A program made the translations under genes and the position numbers. A stretch of 64,000 bases of DNA, from the NCBI GenBank assembly GCA_016197205.1, contig JACPWG010000028.1:1-64000 (forward strand), read 5' to 3'. The notes beneath the pieces are model-generated. The model saw nothing but the letters and a program-made list of their open reading frames with translations, was not told the DNA's origin and searched no databases. The number at the start of each line of letters is the position of its first letter. Position 1 is the first letter of the stretch. This document shows positions 1-8,030 of the stretch, one piece after another. This DNA comes from Planctomycetota bacterium. GTDB taxonomy: Bacteria; Planctomycetota; MHYJ01; WSZJ01; JACPWG01.

Positions 1-7
1 AACGAAG

Positions 8-92
8 GAGTAGCCACCGAAGACGCCGAAGACACCGAAGTTCTCGACGGGCCGTTCGGTGTCTTCGGCGAGTTCGGTGGCTCGTCCCTCCG
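8..92. repeat. palindromic CACCGAAGAC-type repeat
   Basis: A near-perfect inverted repeat: the left arm reads GCCACCGAAGACGCCGAAGA and continues CACCGAA, the right arm reads TTCGGTGTCTTCGGCGAGTT and ends CGGTGGC, with a short GC-rich loop around 40-53. Relatives of the same unit lie at about 4205-4290, at about 36003-36034 beside the secA stop, and in the 35.9 kb tandem repeat. No coding sequence is seen here. It could fold as a transcript hairpin, or simply be a dispersed intergenic repeat. Confidence 0.6.
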
Positions 93-164
93 TGGGCGGA
101 GTGCACGGCTTCCGAAATCGCGACCAGCTTTCAAGAAGTCGAACGATAGGGACCCAAAGGAGCC

Positions 165-995
165 ATGACGGACGCACTGCCCAAAGCATCGCCCGCTCCG
201 CCCGTGCCGGCCGCCCGAGTGCCGGTCTCGGCGCTGGTGCTCACGTTCAACGAAGAGGAAAACGTGCGCGAGTGCCTGGAGAGCCTCGCCTGGGCCGACG
301 AACGGATCGTCGTGGACTCCTGCTCGACCGACCGCACGGTCGAGCTCGCGCGGGAGCTCGGCGCCCGTGTCGTCCAGCGCCCCTGGAACGGGATCAATGA
401 GCAGCGCGCCTTCGCGCTCACCGAGTCCGTCCACGAATGGGTCTTCTGCCTCGACGCGGACGAGCGCGTGACGCCCGAGCTGGCGGCCGAGCTGCGCCGC
501 GTCCTCGAGGCGGGCGCCGACCGCGACGGTTACGAGATTCCCCGGCGCACGTGGTATCTCGGCCGCTGGATCGCGCACGGCGGCTGGTATCCCGACCGCA
601 AATTGCGACTGTTCCGAAAAACAAAGGGCCGCTTCGGCGGGCACGACCCGCACGACCGGTTCCTGCTCGCTTCCGAGCCCGGCCGGCTGCAAGGGGAAAT
701 CGTGCATTTCACCTATCGCAGCTTCTCCCAGCAACTCCGCACGATCGACCGCTTCTCCGACGTGGCCGCGCGGGCATGGGCGGCCCAGGGCCAGCGGCCG
801 GGCCTGCTCAAGCTCCTCGTCCGCCCGGCCTGGAAGTTCGTGGAGACCTACGTGCTGAAGCTCGGCTTCCTGGACGGCCTGCCGGGCTTCATCATCTCCG
901 TCTCCACGTCCTTCTATCTCTTCGCGAAGTACGTGAAGCTCTGGGAGGCCGCCGGCCGGTTCTCCGCCGCGCCGCCGAAGGAGCCGCCGCGATGA
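165..995 (+). CDS. family 2 glycosyltransferase (WaaE/KdtX-like)
   Basis: 276-aa GT-A fold glycosyltransferase that would transfer a sugar from a nucleotide donor to an envelope glycan (LPS core or similar) at the cytosolic face of the inner membrane. Seen: the nucleotide-binding start VLTFNEEENV near residues 22-31 followed by VVDSCSTDRTVE, a metal-site DADE near 96-99, and a C-terminal amphipathic stretch (SVSTSFYLFAKYVKLWE) usual in this subfamily. Length fits the WaaE group (about 250-290 aa). The ATG has AAAGGAG just 2 nt upstream, close but the only good start. Its TGA overlaps the ATG of the next gene (ATGA), so it is the first gene of an operon with the GT4 and the tandem kinase. The exact sugar and acceptor cannot be told from sequence. 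Confidence 0.9.
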   Translation: MTDALPKASPAPPVPAARVPVSALVLTFNEEENVRECLESLAWADERIVVDSCSTDRTVELARELGARVVQRPWNGINEQRAFALTESVHEWVFCLDADERVTPELAAELRRVLEAGADRDGYEIPRRTWYLGRWIAHGGWYPDRKLRLFRKTKGRFGGHDPHDRFLLASEPGRLQGEIVHFTYRSFSQQLRTIDRFSDVAARAWAAQGQRPGLLKLLVRPAWKFVETYVLKLGFLDGLPGFIISVSTSFYLFAKYVKLWEAAGRFSAAPPKEPPR

Positions 996-2173
996 AGGTC
1001 GCGCTCGTCCTCTACCGGTTCGCGGGCGCCCCGGGCGGCGTGGAGCGGTACGCGCAGGACCTTTCCGCGGCTCTCGTGGAACGCGGGCACGAGGTCCATT
1101 GCTTCTCGCACGAGCGGCCGGCGGACGGCCCCCCGGGCGTCCTCTTCCACCCGGTCCCGGCGATCGACTTCTACGGACCGCTTCGCATCCTGTCCTTCGC
1201 CCGCAATTCCGAACGGGCCCTGCGGCGGATCGCCGACACGTTCGACGTGGTCCACGGCTTCGGTCGGACCTACCTGCAGGACATCTATCGGGTCGGCAGC
1301 GGCTGCCACCGGGAGTACATGCAGCAGACCTACGCGTCGATGCGGAGCCCCGTGCTGCGCCCGTTCAAGCTGGCCGATCCGCGGCACCGCGCGATCCTGC
1401 ACGTGGAGGGAAAGATCTTTCGCGAGCGCCGCTACTCGCGGGTGACCTGCATTTCGAAACGGGTGCGCGAGGAGCTGGGCCGGTACCACGGCATCCCCGA
1501 GGCGGAGGCCGAGGTGATCTACAACGGCTTCGATCCCACGCGCTTCCACCCGGGCAACCGGGAGCGCTACCGGGAGGAGGCGCGTCGCGAGTGGGGCGTG
1601 CCCGCCGGGGCGTTCTGCGCCCTCTTCGTAGGCTCCGGTTTCGCGCGCAAGGGGCTCGGCTCCGCGATCCAGGGGATGGCCGGGCTCGGCCGGGACGCGG
1701 ACTGGCGGCTTGTGGTGGTGGGGCGGGGCCCCCTCGGCCGGTACCGGCGCCTCTCGGAGCGGTGCGGCGCATCCGACCGGGTGCTGTGGCTGGGCCCGCG
1801 TTCCGACATGCCGCGCCACTACGCGGCGGCGGATGTCCTCTTGTTCCCGACGCTGTATGAGCCCTTTGGGACGGTTGTGCTGGAGGCGATGGCCACGGGG
1901 GTCCCAGTCGTCACGAGCCGGATCGCGGGCGCCTCCGAGGTGATCGAGGACGGCGTGGACTCGTGTGTGGTCCCGGACCCGAGGGTGCCCGCGGACCTCA
2001 CGGCACGCCTTCGAGAACTGCTGGACACCGCGCGACGCGAGCGGATGGGGGAGGCGGCGGCCCGCACCTCGCTGGGCTACGTGATGGAGGCGAACGTCGA
2101 AGCCACGCTCCGCGTGTACCGCGAGGTCGCCGCGCGGAAGGGCAAGGGCCAGGGCCGGGAGGAGTCCGGATGA
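992..2173 (+). CDS. family 4 glycosyltransferase
   Basis: 393-aa GT-B fold retaining glycosyltransferase of family GT4. Seen: N-terminal glycine-rich acceptor loop (RFAGAPGGVERYAQDL, residues about 8-23), the central Rossmann linker with ALFVGSGFARKGL, and the C-terminal donor-binding E-x7-E motif in EPFGTVVLEAMATGVPVV near residues 290-307. A longer reading frame runs upstream, but the ATG at 992 is preferred because it gives the family N-terminus (MKVALVLYRF) and overlaps the preceding stop by 4 bases. It also overlaps the following gene by ATGA. With a GT2 before it and a WaaP-like kinase after it, a role in building a phosphorylated LPS core or heteropolymer is a reasonable inference; WaaG-like first-heptose glucosyltransfer is one possibility. 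Confidence 0.9.
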   Translation: MKVALVLYRFAGAPGGVERYAQDLSAALVERGHEVHCFSHERPADGPPGVLFHPVPAIDFYGPLRILSFARNSERALRRIADTFDVVHGFGRTYLQDIYRVGSGCHREYMQQTYASMRSPVLRPFKLADPRHRAILHVEGKIFRERRYSRVTCISKRVREELGRYHGIPEAEAEVIYNGFDPTRFHPGNRERYREEARREWGVPAGAFCALFVGSGFARKGLGSAIQGMAGLGRDADWRLVVVGRGPLGRYRRLSERCGASDRVLWLGPRSDMPRHYAAADVLLFPTLYEPFGTVVLEAMATGVPVVTSRIAGASEVIEDGVDSCVVPDPRVPADLTARLRELLDTARRERMGEAAARTSLGYVMEANVEATLRVYREVAARKGKGQGREESG

Positions 2174-3918
2174 GCGGCGCACCCCTGGGCACGCTCCGGG
2201 TCCCGTTCGAGGCTTCCGCCTATCGCTGGCGGATCGAGGACGGGGTCCGCGCGCACTTCGAACGGGAATACGTGGGGCGGGAAGAGCGCCTCCGGGAGGC
2301 CGCGCGGCGCAGCCCGCTCAAGGACAATCTCGCGCGAGCGATCTTCCTCGTCCCCGGAGCGGGCGGAGAGCGCTACCTGGTCAAGTGGTTCAAGCCGCGC
2401 GGCCGGCGCGGGGCGCTCGCGGCCTGGCTGCGCGGTACGCCGGCACGGCGGGAGTGGGCGAACCAGCGCAGGCTGGCCGCCGCGGGGATCCCGACGGCGG
2501 ACTCGGTGGCCCTCGCGGAGTGCGCGGGGACCGGCGGCGGCGGCGAGGCTTTTCTTTTCGTACAAGCGCTCCCCCGCGCGCGGAACCTCCGGGACGCGCT
2601 GCGCGAGGAGGCCGCGGGGCTCGGCTGGACGGCGCGCCGGTCGCTGGCCGAGCGTCTCGGCCGGCTGGTCCGGGCGATGCACGCCGCGGGTTTCGAGCAC
2701 AGGGATCTGCACGCGGGAAACGTGCTGGTCGAGGGTCGGCTGGGGGCCGAACCGAAGCTCCACCTGATCGACTTGCACCGCGGCGTGTGGAAGCCCCGGG
2801 TGCCGACCCTCGCGCGTTTGCGCGCGCTGTCGCAATTCGTCGACTCCCTCCTGCCGATGTTCTCGCGCGCGGACGGCCTGCGGCTGCTCCAGGCCTATTT
2901 CGGCGAGGCGGAGGGCGGAACCGATCGGGGCATGTTGACGCCCCAGGAGCGGGCCCTGGGGCGGCGGCGGCTGACGCGCATCGTCTTCCGGCTCGCCGCG
3001 ACCTTCCGGGCGAGGCTGCACGCGCGCCGCACGCTGCGCTGCCTGCGCCGGAGTTCCGTTTTCGGCGTCAAGCGCGGACCCGGCGGCGCCCTGTTCTACC
3101 GGCGCACGCTCGCTTCGCGCGACGTGCTCGAGCTGGTGCTTCATCAACTCGGGCCCCACGGAGACGGCGCGGCGGCCGCCGAGAAAACCCTGCCGGACCG
3201 TTCGCTCTTTCGAGCGCGGCTCGCGGGGGAGGGGCGGGTGTCGGAAGTGGCGGTGAAGGAGTTTCGCCCGGGCGGCGTGTGGGACTGGGTGAAGAGCGCG
3301 CTCGGGCACGGCCCGGCCCGACGCGCATGGGTGGCCGCGCACGGGCTCGCGGTGCGCGGGCAGCCGACGGCGCGCGGCCTGGCGCTCTTCGAAGAGGCCG
3401 GCGCGGAGTCCCCCGGTCGCAGCTTTCTCGTGTCGGAGTGGCTCGGCGGCGCGCTGCCGGCCGACCGGTACGTCGAGCGTACGCTGGCGGGGTTGGAGGG
3501 GCGGGCGCGCTGGCGGGCGCGTCGCGCGCTGATCGCGGCGCTGGCCGCGGCGGTCCGGTCGCTCCACCGCGCGGGGGTGCACCACCACGATCTGAAAGCG
3601 AACAACCTGCTCCTGGCCGCCGGACGCGGAGACGGCGGGCACCGCGTCTGGTTCCTGGACCTCGATCGCGTGAGCTTCGGGCGGCGCGTGACGCCGCGGT
3701 CGAAAATAAAAGCACTAGCGCAACTCAACGCCTCGCTGCCGGGAGCGCTTACCCGGACGGACCGGCTGCGCTTCTTCCGGGCCTACGCGCTGGGGGACCG
3801 GGACGTGCGCGAGGCGCGGGGGTGGATCCGGGAGATCCAAGCGCGCACGATCGCTCGACGGCACGTGTGGCCGTGCCCGGGGCCCCCGCAGCCAGGAGGA
3901 GCCGGCAAACAAAAGTAG
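2170..3918 (+). CDS. tandem lipopolysaccharide kinase (WaaP/InaA-like, two kinase domains)
   Basis: 582-aa protein with two protein-kinase-like domains in one chain. Domain 1 has the catalytic loop HRDLHAGNVLV near residues 177-187 and a metal-binding LIDLHRG about 20 residues later; domain 2 repeats this as HHHDLKANNLLL near residue 470 and FLDLDRVSFG near 495. Known WaaP/KdkA/InaA enzymes phosphorylate Kdo or heptose of the LPS inner core and have one domain of about 250 aa, so this is roughly a doubled length. Both copies keep the catalytic Asp and Asn, so both may be active, perhaps on two different sugars. The ATG at 2170 overlaps the GT4 stop (ATGA) and ends the three-gene operon. A longer in-frame extension upstream lies inside the GT4 gene and is rejected. 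Confidence 0.85.
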   Translation: MSGAPLGTLRVPFEASAYRWRIEDGVRAHFEREYVGREERLREAARRSPLKDNLARAIFLVPGAGGERYLVKWFKPRGRRGALAAWLRGTPARREWANQRRLAAAGIPTADSVALAECAGTGGGGEAFLFVQALPRARNLRDALREEAAGLGWTARRSLAERLGRLVRAMHAAGFEHRDLHAGNVLVEGRLGAEPKLHLIDLHRGVWKPRVPTLARLRALSQFVDSLLPMFSRADGLRLLQAYFGEAEGGTDRGMLTPQERALGRRRLTRIVFRLAATFRARLHARRTLRCLRRSSVFGVKRGPGGALFYRRTLASRDVLELVLHQLGPHGDGAAAAEKTLPDRSLFRARLAGEGRVSEVAVKEFRPGGVWDWVKSALGHGPARRAWVAAHGLAVRGQPTARGLALFEEAGAESPGRSFLVSEWLGGALPADRYVERTLAGLEGRARWRARRALIAALAAAVRSLHRAGVHHHDLKANNLLLAAGRGDGGHRVWFLDLDRVSFGRRVTPRSKIKALAQLNASLPGALTRTDRLRFFRAYALGDRDVREARGWIREIQARTIARRHVWPCPGPPQPGGAGKQK

Positions 3919-4003
3919 GCTCACAAGTCTTGTGGTCGCTACGCCGGCTACGGTGCCAGGCCGGGCAGGCGAGGGCAGGGGGCGTGGTCCGTTGATTTCA
4001 AAT

Positions 4004-4133
4004 GGGTGTGGCTACTTTTCGACGACAGCGCCCAGAGCGCCTGAAGGCGGTACCACGAACAGTCGGTTCCGAGAGCAGCACCCACTCTTTGTAGTACCCC
4101 CCTTCAGGGGGTCTACGAAAAGTAGCCACACCC
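4004..4133 (+). mobile_element. element C, copy 1 (130-bp inverted-repeat element)
   Basis: Ends are perfect inverted repeats GGGTGTGGCTACTTTTCG / CGAAAAGTAGCCACACCC. The inside contains further symmetric pieces (CCTGAAGGCGGTAC and GTACCCCCCTTCAGG). The second copy, in reverse orientation and about 90% alike by eye, is at 55385-55513. Both copies are flanked by ATTTCAAAT on either side, which reads as a 2-bp AT duplication within an ATTTCAAAT tract. It has no coding capacity and resembles a MITE or a REP-like hairpin element. Confidence 0.75.
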
Positions 4134-4290
4134 ATTTCAAATCTCAAATTGCAAATCTCAAATCTCAAATTTGACGGGGAGGGAAGGGGTGGAAGGGGGA
4201 GGAAGCGATCGAGCCACCGAAAACGCGAACGCACCGAAACGAAGCAAGCTCCGTCCGGTGCGTTCGAGGTTTTCAGTGCTCTCGTCGCCG
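4134..4290. repeat. AAATCTCAAAT tract plus CACCGAAAAC-type palindrome
   Basis: From 4134 to about 4173 there is a run of ATTTCAAATCTCAAATT-type 7-8 bp units, the sequence context into which element C has inserted. At about 4212-4284 lies an inverted repeat (CCACCGAAAACGCGAACGCA on the left, TGCGTTCGAGGTTTTCA on the right), related to the palindrome at the left window edge. The stretch between the kinase gene (3918) and the next gene (stop at 4328) contains nothing else that I recognise. Confidence 0.5.
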
Positions 4291-4327
4291 GCGCGTGGGC
4301 GACTCCGGGCTCGGCGCCCCTCGTCGC

Positions 4328-5254
4328 CTACTTGGCGGGCGGTTCGACGACTTCGAAAATGCCCTTCTCGGCGTTGAACACGAGCTTGTGCTGGTTGCGG
4401 GACCACCATTCTTTCCAGCTCAGGATCGCGCCCATGTTCTCCTCGACGGACTTGTCGCCGTCGAAGTTGTAGGTCTGCTTGAGCATGTTGGAGAGCAGGC
4501 CGATCGCGGCCTTCCGGATGGTCGGGTCGTTGTTCTCCAAGGCTTCGATGAGGATGCGAACCGTGTCCAGGTCGCCGACGGTGCCCAGGACCTTGACGAT
4601 CCAATCCTTCCGGACGAACTGGATGGGATCGAACTGGACGTAGTAGCGTTCGTTGGCGCGCTTGTACGAGAACTTGAGGATCTGGTTCTCGTAGGCGTAC
4701 TTGCGCTTCGCGTCTTCCTCGTCCTTCGGCTTGCCCGTGCGGTACTTTACCGGGTCCATGAGGCCGGCGACCAGGAGGTCGATCGTCCGAAGGTCGCGGT
4801 CCACGTTCGCGAAGACGGCGATGCCCTGGAAGCTCTCCTTGGGCTTGAGGAACTTCTTCGCGCGCTGATCGCTGGTGTTCAGGTGGCGACCGGCGGCCTT
4901 CATCTCCTTGAGCCGCTCGTGGCGCAGGCCGGCCGAAAGGCCGACCAGGTGCTCGAGCTTGGCGACGATCTGCTCTTCCGGGCCGGGGAAGTAGCCGTTG
5001 TGCGAATAGCGGTCCTTGTCGGTCCTGAGCGTGAGGTCGATGATGAGCGGAACGTCCTGGTCGGTGGGATTGGTGACCTTGTAGACCACGAACCAGAAAT
5101 CCTCGCGGTCGCCGCCCTCGCCCTCGTAGGTGATGAGGTCCGGCTTTTCGCACTCGAAGTCCAAGCGCCAACGCCGCTTGACGTCCGCGAAGAGACCGCT
5201 GGAGCAGAGGAAGAGCGCAAGGGTAGCGATCGCCCCGACCTTGGTCATCCGCAT
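4328..5254 (-). CDS. secreted protein with C-terminal HEAT-like repeats, unknown function
   Basis: 308-aa exported protein. The N-terminus MRMTKVGAIATLALFLCSSGLFA is a classic signal peptide with a likely cut after ..GLFA. The mature part starts with a beta-rich region (DFWFVVYKVTNPTDQDVPL, an Ig-like 'additional domain' style) and ends with short alpha repeats (DLDTVRILIEALENNDPTIR and the next helix pair), which look like HEAT units. The ATG at 5254 is chosen over longer starts because GGGAGG lies 5-6 nt upstream and it gives the signal peptide. A consensus promoter is found at 5419-5446. I do not recognise the family; a periplasmic or surface binding role is the most that can be inferred. 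Confidence 0.75.
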   Translation of the reverse strand: MRMTKVGAIATLALFLCSSGLFADVKRRWRLDFECEKPDLITYEGEGGDREDFWFVVYKVTNPTDQDVPLIIDLTLRTDKDRYSHNGYFPGPEEQIVAKLEHLVGLSAGLRHERLKEMKAAGRHLNTSDQRAKKFLKPKESFQGIAVFANVDRDLRTIDLLVAGLMDPVKYRTGKPKDEEDAKRKYAYENQILKFSYKRANERYYVQFDPIQFVRKDWIVKVLGTVGDLDTVRILIEALENNDPTIRKAAIGLLSNMLKQTYNFDGDKSVEENMGAILSWKEWWSRNQHKLVFNAEKGIFEVVEPPAK

Positions 5255-5418
5255 TGGGACCTCCCCGGAAAACGGCTCCGGTTCCTGAGCCCGCGCCGGC
5301 GCGGGCCCATCCAGACACCACGAACCAAAGCAGGCCGACGATTTCGACACCTGCCATCAACGCCCGGGGGAGCGCTACGAGTACGGTAGGCTCGCCCTTT
5401 CGCGTGAGAAGCGCGCGA

Positions 5419-5446
5419 ATTATAGCAGCGGGCGGAGCACAGTCAA
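5419..5446 (-). promoter_or_regulatory. sigma70-type promoter for the secreted protein gene
   Basis: On the minus strand TTGACT (5446-5441), a 16-nt spacer and TATAAT (5424-5419). It points at the gene starting at 5254, giving a leader of about 160 nt. It is back-to-back with a rightward promoter at 5459-5488. Confidence 0.75.
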
Positions 5447-5458
5447 GGGATTTTCACC

Positions 5459-5488
5459 TTGACCCGTGCGGACTTCAGGAAATATGAT
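5459..5488 (+). promoter_or_regulatory. sigma70-type promoter facing the GT-C/TPR gene
   Basis: TTGACC (5459-5464), 18-nt spacer, TATGAT (5483-5488). It is divergent from the promoter at 5419-5446. The first rightward reading frame it could serve begins only near 5812-5941, because a repeat composite (5579-5818) occupies the space in between. Confidence 0.65.
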
Positions 5489-5578
5489 ACCGGACGCTGT
5501 CGCGGCGTGAAAGGACCCCGTCCACACCCGATGCGATGGGAACGCGTCGCGGGCGCGGACTCAGCCCTCTGTCCTCAA

Positions 5579-5818
5579 CCCGCGTCGTTGCGCTCGCTCG
5601 CCCTAGTTCTCCGTTAGCGCCCGCGCAAGAATTACTTTACATTTTCGTGGATCGACCGATGCCTGGGGGCGCGGCCCAGAGGGCCGCGCCCCCAGGCGCC
5701 TCGAGGTCCGAGTCTGCTCAGTTATTTTTGCGCGGGCGCTTACTCCGCCTCGCTCGCGCGCCTCGCGGGCGGCCAAACTTGCCTTCGCCTATTGGTCACC
5801 GACTGCCGTGAAGCGGTA
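5579..5818 (+). mobile_element. element B, copy 2, carrying element D
   Basis: The segments 5584-5616 and 5740-5818 together match the element B at 55595-55756 (shared GTTGCGCTCGCTCG, TAGTTCTCCGTTA, CGCTCGCGCGCCTCGCGGGC, ATTGGTCACCGACT, and AGCGGTA at the end). The left 40-60 bp of B are missing or diverged. CTCAA occurs on both sides (5574-5578 and 5819-5823), consistent with a 5-bp target duplication like the CTCAG around the other copy. Element D interrupts it at a TTA. Confidence 0.65.
5617..5739 (+). mobile_element. element D, 123-bp inverted-repeat insertion with TTA duplication
   Basis: The termini GCGCCCGCGCAA (5617-5628) and TTGCGCGGGCGC (5728-5739) are exact inverse complements. 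TTA flanks both ends (5614-5616, 5740-5742). The other B copy shows the unoccupied site, CCGTTACTACGCC, so the insertion and its 3-bp duplication can be read directly. The middle holds a 17-bp perfect hairpin (GCCTGGGGGCGCGGCCC, loop AGA). No coding capacity. Confidence 0.75.
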
Positions 5819-5940
5819 CTCAAGGAGCGGTTCTCGTCGAAAACAGACTTTCCTCTTCGCACCGTCCGACGTCGCTCGGCCTGCCGGCGCTCGCGCTGCT
5901 CGTCGTCGCGGCGTATTTCAACTCGCTCTCCGGAGAGTTC

Positions 5941-7932
5941 GTGCTGGACGACCTGCCGGCCATCGCGGAGAATCCGACGGTGCGAGCGTCCGCGGGGGCC
6001 GTGGAGCTCCTGGGCTCGCCCTACTGGAACCGGGAGACGCCGCACAACGGTTACCGACCCGTGGTGCTTGCGAGCTACGCGGCGGACTGGCATGTCGGGT
6101 CCGGCGACCCGTTCCACTTCCACGCGACGAACCTCGTCTTGCACCTGGCCGCCACGCTTCTTGTCGCCTGGCTTGGAGCCTCGCTGCTCGAGTCGCGGCT
6201 CGCGGGGCTCTTCTCGGGCCTGCTCTTCGCGGTTCATCCCCTGCACGCGGAAGCGGTGGCCCACATCTCGGGCAGGTCGGACCTGCTGGCGACGACGCTT
6301 CTCCTCGCGGCGCTCGCGGCGCGCGCCGCCGGCCGGGGTCGGCGCGCGCGCACGCGGGTCCTCGCCGAAGCCGCGGCCCTGCTCGCGTTCGGGCTCGCGC
6401 TGCTCTCGAAAGAAACCGCGGCGGTGGGGCCGGCCCTGGCCCTCCTGGTGGACGCGGCGCTCGAGCGGTCCGCGACGCGAAGCGCCGCGGGCGGCGTCGA
6501 CCGGCGGGCCTGGGCCCGGCGGCAAGCCGCACCGCTGGCCTGCTGGCTGGCCGTCCTCGCCGGATGCATCCTCCTTCGCGGCGCCGTCCTCGGGACGCTG
6601 AGCGTGGAGTTTCGCGCGTTCGAGGAGCTGGGCCTCGCGCCGGCCGAACGCGCACGGGTCGCGTTCTCCGTGCTCGCGGACGAACTAAAGCTATTTTTTT
6701 TTCCCGACCCGCTCCTCGCGCAACGGGCGGTGAACCTGCTGCCCCTGCGCAACACCGGCCCGGCCGGCGCGGCCGCGGGGGGCGCGCTCCTCGTGCTCGG
6801 CCTCCCGGCGGTCCTCGCGGGCTCGCTCCGTCGCGGCAGGGGGACCGTGGCGGCGTCGGCGGCCTGGACCGCGATCGCTCTTCTCCCCGCCTCCAATCTG
6901 CTTCTCCCGATCGGCGTGCTCCAGGCGGATCGGCTGCTGTACCTCCCTTCGGTGGGCATCGCCTGGCTGCTCGGCGACCTGGCCGCCCGGGCCTGGAGTG
7001 GACCCGGCCCTTCGCCCGCCGCGGCGCCCCCCCCCGGTCTCGCGGGCCCGGCCCGCCTGGTCTATGCGGCACGCGTGTTCGTGGTCGCGTTGTGCGCGGC
7101 CTCGTTCGGCGCGACGGCGGCAAGGAACGAGGCGTGGCAAACCCGGGCGGACCTCTACGCGGACTGCCTGCTCCAAGAGCCGGAGAATCCGTGGACGCAC
7201 GCCGCAGCGTCCCGCCTTCTCCTGGAGGAGGGGCGCATGGTCGCGGCGGAAGCCGCGGCGACGCGAGCCCTCGAGCTCCTCCCCTCCTATCCGCTCGCGC
7301 TCGAGGCCCGCGGACTGGCGCGCATGGGCCGGGGCCTGACTGCGGAGGCGCTGGAGGATCTGACCCGGGCGCGCTTCGCCGCCCCCACGGCACGGCGCAT
7401 CATGAACCGGGGAGTGCTGCTCGCGACCGCGGGCCGGGCGGTCGAGGCGGAGACCGAGCTCCGTGCCGCCGCCGCGGCAGCCCCCGGAGACGCGGAAGTC
7501 CTGAACGCCCTCGGCGCGTTCCTCGCCGCGGCACACCGGGAGGAGGAGGCGCTCCCGCTCCTCGAACGCGCGGCCCGACGCGACCCGGCGCACGCCGCGA
7601 TCCGGGCGAACCTCGGACTGGCGCGCCTCGCGCTCGGGGACCTTCGCGGGCTCGGCGATCTCCGCGAGGCGGTCGCGCGCGCCGGCGCCGACGCCGGCGT
7701 GCTCTTCCGGGCCGGGGCTGCGCTGGTCCGCGCGGGAGCGGTCGAGGAGGGGATTGCCGCGCTCGAGCGTGCAAGCCGGTCCGCCGCGGCGCCGCCGGGC
7801 GCGCACGATGCCCTCGGTCTGGCCCTCGTTCGCGCGGGCCGGCCCGGCGAGGCGCGCCGGGTCGCGGCCGACATGAAGGCCGCAGGGCTCCGCCCCACCG
7901 GCGAGTTCGCGCGCTGGCTGGACGCGAGGTAG
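5941..7932 (+). CDS. GT-C membrane glycosyltransferase with TPR tail (TMTC-like), 5' end disrupted
   Basis: Polytopic GT-C enzyme with C-terminal TPRs, of the bacterial family related to eukaryotic TMTC/DUF1736 O-mannosyltransferases; it likely moves a sugar from a polyprenyl-phosphate donor to proteins on the outer face of the membrane. Seen: the acidic pair in EFVLDDLPAI, YRPVV, HPLHAEAV, GRSDLL, LLSKETAAV, SNLLLPIGVLQADRLLYLPS, then repeated TPR helices from about residue 420 of this frame. The first standard start in frame is GTG 5941, yet codons 5881-5940 encode the expected first membrane helix (LPALALLVVAAYF). Upstream of that the frame has no ATG/GTG/TTG before a TGA at 5809-5811 that lies in element B. 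So either a CTG (5881) is used or the native start was lost when B inserted. First of five paralogues in the window. Confidence 0.75.
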   Translation: MLDDLPAIAENPTVRASAGAVELLGSPYWNRETPHNGYRPVVLASYAADWHVGSGDPFHFHATNLVLHLAATLLVAWLGASLLESRLAGLFSGLLFAVHPLHAEAVAHISGRSDLLATTLLLAALAARAAGRGRRARTRVLAEAAALLAFGLALLSKETAAVGPALALLVDAALERSATRSAAGGVDRRAWARRQAAPLACWLAVLAGCILLRGAVLGTLSVEFRAFEELGLAPAERARVAFSVLADELKLFFFPDPLLAQRAVNLLPLRNTGPAGAAAGGALLVLGLPAVLAGSLRRGRGTVAASAAWTAIALLPASNLLLPIGVLQADRLLYLPSVGIAWLLGDLAARAWSGPGPSPAAAPPPGLAGPARLVYAARVFVVALCAASFGATAARNEAWQTRADLYADCLLQEPENPWTHAAASRLLLEEGRMVAAEAAATRALELLPSYPLALEARGLARMGRGLTAEALEDLTRARFAAPTARRIMNRGVLLATAGRAVEAETELRAAAAAAPGDAEVLNALGAFLAAAHREEEALPLLERAARRDPAHAAIRANLGLARLALGDLRGLGDLREAVARAGADAGVLFRAGAALVRAGAVEEGIAALERASRSAAAPPGAHDALGLALVRAGRPGEARRVAADMKAAGLRPTGEFARWLDAR

Positions 7933-8030
7933 GTCCGCGAAGGCCCCGTTGGTGACCTGAAAGGGGGGCGGGTGGATGGAACGGACGAAACCGCGAATAC
8001 CGCAAATCTCGCGAAGGGCAGGTTGGTGAA

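Noticed and set aside
5808..7955. The longer plus-strand frame (from 5808) overlapping the first GT-C/TPR gene
   Set aside because: Its translation is Arg/Gly-rich without motifs, while the overlapping frame shows all GT-C family motifs.
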